Shown piece by piece: positions 5,914-8,461 of a stretch of 8,461 nt of DNA (its first letter is position 1; each line of letters opens with the position of its first letter). The stretch is from an uncultured Acidobacteriota bacterium. GTDB taxonomy: Bacteria; Acidobacteriota; Terriglobia; Terriglobales; Acidobacteriaceae. The DNA lies in NCBI GenBank assembly GCA_903832475.1, contig CAILBQ010000093.1, positions 1 to 8,461 of the forward strand. The letters are read 5' to 3'. Made by a program: the position numbers and the translations under genes. A model generated the notes under the pieces. The model saw only the letters and a program-made list of their open reading frames with translations, was not told where the DNA came from and made no database searches.

Positions 5914-8461
5914 GTGAACAACTCCATGCCCCCCAGCACTCCTGAATCAGGTTCGTCCGGGAAGCCGACGCACCGCCGCTCGCGTATTGTAAGAATCTTC
6001 GCGTGGTCTGTTGGCGCACTCTTCGTCCTCGTTCTGCTGCTCGCGCTCACGGCAACCATTCTCTTGAACAGTCAACGCTTTCACGACTACGTCTTAGCTC
6101 GTGTCCAGCAGCAAGCAACTGAAAGCCTTGGCGTACCTGTCCATCTGCAGAATTATTCTCTCAATCTTGCAGCCCTGAGTCTCGATCTGTACGGACTTAC
6201 CGTCGAAGGCGCCGCCCCGTACGCCAATCCTCCCCTGCTTCAGCTTGACCATGCTCAGGCCTCGGTTCGTATCGTTTCGATCTTTCAGCGCAAATGGTAC
6301 CTCGACAATGTGCGGCTCGATCGCCCCATCGTGCGCGTCTATGTCGATGCCCATGGAGTCTCTAACATACCCACCATCAAGAGCAGCGGGAATTCCAGCA
6401 GCAACACCAGCATCTTTGACCTCGACATACGTCACACGCTTCTAGACAACGGCGAAGCTTATTACAACGACCGCAAGGCCTCCCTCGACGCCGACTTGCG
6501 CAACCTCGATTTCAGCGCCTCTTTCAACCCCGCGCAGAAGCAGTACGTCGGTCATCTTTCTTACTCAGACGGACATTTAGTCTCAGGGATTTTCAAGCCC
6601 ATCCCGCATCAGCTCGATGCAACCTTCGACGCAACACCCAGTAACTTCCGCCTCACCAGTGCCAGATTGGCCAGCGGTCCTTCCCAAGTGAACCTGACTG
6701 CAACGCTGCAGAATTACACCGCCCCGCAAGTCGATTTGCGCTACGACGCCTATGCGGATGGGAAGCAAGTCCGCGAGATCCTCGGAAATGCTAACGTTCC
6801 CGCAGGCGTAGTTCACCTCAGCGGCACCCTGCAATATCAGCAAGTCGCCAATCGCACACTTCTCGACTCTCTCGTCGTCAACGGTGATCTCAATAGCTCT
6901 CAACTTGAAGTCAACACGCCCACGCTCCGCGCACGAGTGAGTAATCTGCTGGCGCACTACAGCCTTGCCAACGGTGACGCCAACTTGCAGCGCCTTCAAG
7001 CGTCTCTTCTCGGCGGAAGCTTGGTCGCATCAGGGCAGATGACATCCATCAGCGGTGACTCACACACCAGCATCAAAGCAGCGCTGTCGAATATCTCCCT
7101 TGCAGACGCAAAAAGGTTAGCCGGATCTTCCGCTGTCCCTCAGAACGTAGCGATCACCGGAAAGCTGAATGCCCAGGCTACCGTCGTCTGGGGTAAGTCC
7201 ATCGACGACTTGGTTGCAAACCTGGACGCCACGGTGGATGGCCGCGTGGTGCAAGTCATCCACACTCCTGCCCAGCCAGGCTCATCTCAGCCGGCCTTAA
7301 TCCCCATCAACAGTGCGATCCACGGCACGTATCAAGCGCGAGGAAAGCAGATCCAGTTCAAGCAGAGTTATCTGCGTACTCCCAAGACAGACCTCACTCT
7401 GAACGGCCTTCTGAGCAACCGCTCAAACCTGAACATCGCACTACAATGCGAAGATCTCCGCGAAGTTGAAACCATCGCCGACGTCTTTCGCCAACCCACA
7501 CCCGGCCAGCCCCTGCAGCCGCTCGGGCTCGATGGCACCGCATCTTTTCAAGGCGCTGTCCACGGATCCCTTTCTACGCCGCACCTCACCGGCAAATTTC
7601 TCGCCTCCAATTTTCATGTCCACGGTAGCTCATGGAAGCTGCTTCGCACCAACATCGACGCGAGCCCATCCCAGGCCAGCCTCCAGCAGGCTGAGCTCCA
7701 ACCCGCGTCGCATGGTCGCATTAACTTCAACGCCAGCACTGGCCTCACGCAATGGCAATTCAAGAACACCAGTCCTCTCCAGGTTCAACTCGACGCTTCA
7801 CAACTGGCCATCGCTGAACTTTCAAAGGCAGCCGGAGCCTCCATCCCTGTAACCGGCACTCTCAACGCATCGCTCCGCTTGCACGGAACCGAGCTGAACC
7901 CTGTCGGAAACGGATCGGTAGCTCTCACTAATGTCGTTGCCTATGAGGAGCCCATTCAATCCATCAAGCTTGCCTTTGATGGCACCGGAACACAGGTTCA
8001 TGGCGATCTTTCCGTCAACCTTCCTGCCGGCAATCTTGTGAGCAAGGTGGATGTCCAGCCGCAGCAGAAAACCTATACCGCGCAAGTCTTCACCACCGGC
8101 ATCGACCTCGCGAAGTTACAGGCGCTCAAGTCAAGAAACATGGATGCCACCGGCGTGCTCACCTTGAAAGCATCAGGCCAGGGCTCATTCGATAATCCGC
8201 AAGGCGATGCAGTGTTGGCGATACCACAGCTCGTCGTTCAGAAGCAGACCATCAGCGGCTTGAATCTTCATCTCAACGTTGCGAACCATATCGCCAACGC
8301 AAATCTCACCAGCTCGGCAGTCAACACATCCATCCGCGCAAACGCCAAAGTCAACCTTACCGGCGACTACCTCACCGATGCCAATCTGGACACACAGGCT
8401 ATTCCATTCGCGCCTCTCGTCGCCGTCTATGCTCCTGCTCAGGCGGGCATGCTCACAGGTC
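5914..8461 (+). CDS. tamB: TamB/AsmA-like translocation and assembly protein, N-terminal part (3' end outside window)
   Basis: TamB-like proteins are anchored in the inner membrane and span the periplasm as a long lipid-lined beta-rich groove; with an Omp85 partner they serve outer-membrane protein or phospholipid delivery. The frame is open for 849 codons to the right edge. Residues 1-28 are Ser/Pro-rich then basic (HRRSRIVR), followed by one hydrophobic anchor at about 29-51, which gives a cytoplasmic N-terminus and a periplasmic body. The AsmA/TamB-type opening follows: a helix (52-72), LGVPVHLQNYSLNLAALSL (72-90), then LDRPIVRVYVDAHGVSNIP (135-153). The rest is repetitive short beta-strands rich in N, T, S and Q with a single cysteine (C512), as expected for the extended fold. 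The conserved TamB C-terminal domain is not in the window, so a plain AsmA-like protein is not fully excluded. The neighbouring Omp85 gene supports TamB. Confidence 0.85.
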   Translation, partial: MNNSMPPSTPESGSSGKPTHRRSRIVRIFAWSVGALFVLVLLLALTATILLNSQRFHDYVLARVQQQATESLGVPVHLQNYSLNLAALSLDLYGLTVEGAAPYANPPLLQLDHAQASVRIVSIFQRKWYLDNVRLDRPIVRVYVDAHGVSNIPTIKSSGNSSSNTSIFDLDIRHTLLDNGEAYYNDRKASLDADLRNLDFSASFNPAQKQYVGHLSYSDGHLVSGIFKPIPHQLDATFDATPSNFRLTSARLASGPSQVNLTATLQNYTAPQVDLRYDAYADGKQVREILGNANVPAGVVHLSGTLQYQQVANRTLLDSLVVNGDLNSSQLEVNTPTLRARVSNLLAHYSLANGDANLQRLQASLLGGSLVASGQMTSISGDSHTSIKAALSNISLADAKRLAGSSAVPQNVAITGKLNAQATVVWGKSIDDLVANLDATVDGRVVQVIHTPAQPGSSQPALIPINSAIHGTYQARGKQIQFKQSYLRTPKTDLTLNGLLSNRSNLNIALQCEDLREVETIADVFRQPTPGQPLQPLGLDGTASFQGAVHGSLSTPHLTGKFLASNFHVHGSSWKLLRTNIDASPSQASLQQAELQPASHGRINFNASTGLTQWQFKNTSPLQVQLDASQLAIAELSKAAGASIPVTGTLNASLRLHGTELNPVGNGSVALTNVVAYEEPIQSIKLAFDGTGTQVHGDLSVNLPAGNLVSKVDVQPQQKTYTAQVFTTGIDLAKLQALKSRNMDATGVLTLKASGQGSFDNPQGDAVLAIPQLVVQKQTISGLNLHLNVANHIANANLTSSAVNTSIRANAKVNLTGDYLTDANLDTQAIPFAPLVAVYAPAQAGMLTG

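Noticed and set aside
1..8461. CRISPR arrays, tRNA or rRNA genes, insertion sequences, toxin-antitoxin or defence genes
   Set aside because: Reading both strands I saw no regularly spaced repeats, no tRNA-like cloverleaf, no transposase or terminal inverted repeats, and no proteins of those families; the window is nearly filled by four housekeeping-type genes.

Overview
The window reads as a chromosomal stretch of a diderm (Gram-negative-type) bacterium with moderately high G+C. Outer-membrane biogenesis genes (an Omp85 barrel protein and a TamB-like protein) prove the double membrane. The N-terminal style of the BrkB-family protein, the long many-POTRA Omp85 followed at once by a TamB-like gene, and a one-chain pyruvate:ferredoxin oxidoreductase together suggest Acidobacteriota. 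That placement is inferred from remembered family resemblance, not from a marker gene.

Layout: four protein genes in two divergent blocks. On the minus strand, reading leftwards, are a BrkB/YihY-family membrane protein (about 2523 to 1597) and, after a 195-base gap, the N-terminal 467 codons of nifJ (1401 to 1, running off the left edge). On the plus strand are a 1017-residue Omp85 protein with signal peptide, seven POTRA-like repeats and a beta-barrel (2848-5901) and, 12 bases later, a TamB/AsmA-like protein (from 5914, cut by the right edge after 849 codons). The block between the two directions (about 2524-2847) has no convincing gene or promoter, but open frames cross it on both strands and leave the BrkB start unsettled.

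How the genes work together: the Omp85 and TamB-like pair is almost certainly one transcription unit and matches the TamA-TamB logic, in which an outer-membrane Omp85 pore is linked to the inner membrane by a long periplasm-spanning beta-rich protein. With seven POTRAs the Omp85 is much longer than proteobacterial TamA (three) or BamA (five). The nifJ and BrkB-family genes have no clear functional link to that pair or to each other; NifJ is a cytoplasmic iron-sulfur/thiamine-diphosphate enzyme of pyruvate metabolism.

No RNA gene, CRISPR array, insertion sequence, phage gene or attachment site was recognised. I see no obviously new multi-gene system. The most interesting points are the seven-POTRA architecture, a proline-rich insertion between the first barrel strands, and a cysteine pair next to the conserved RGF motif of the Omp85 protein.
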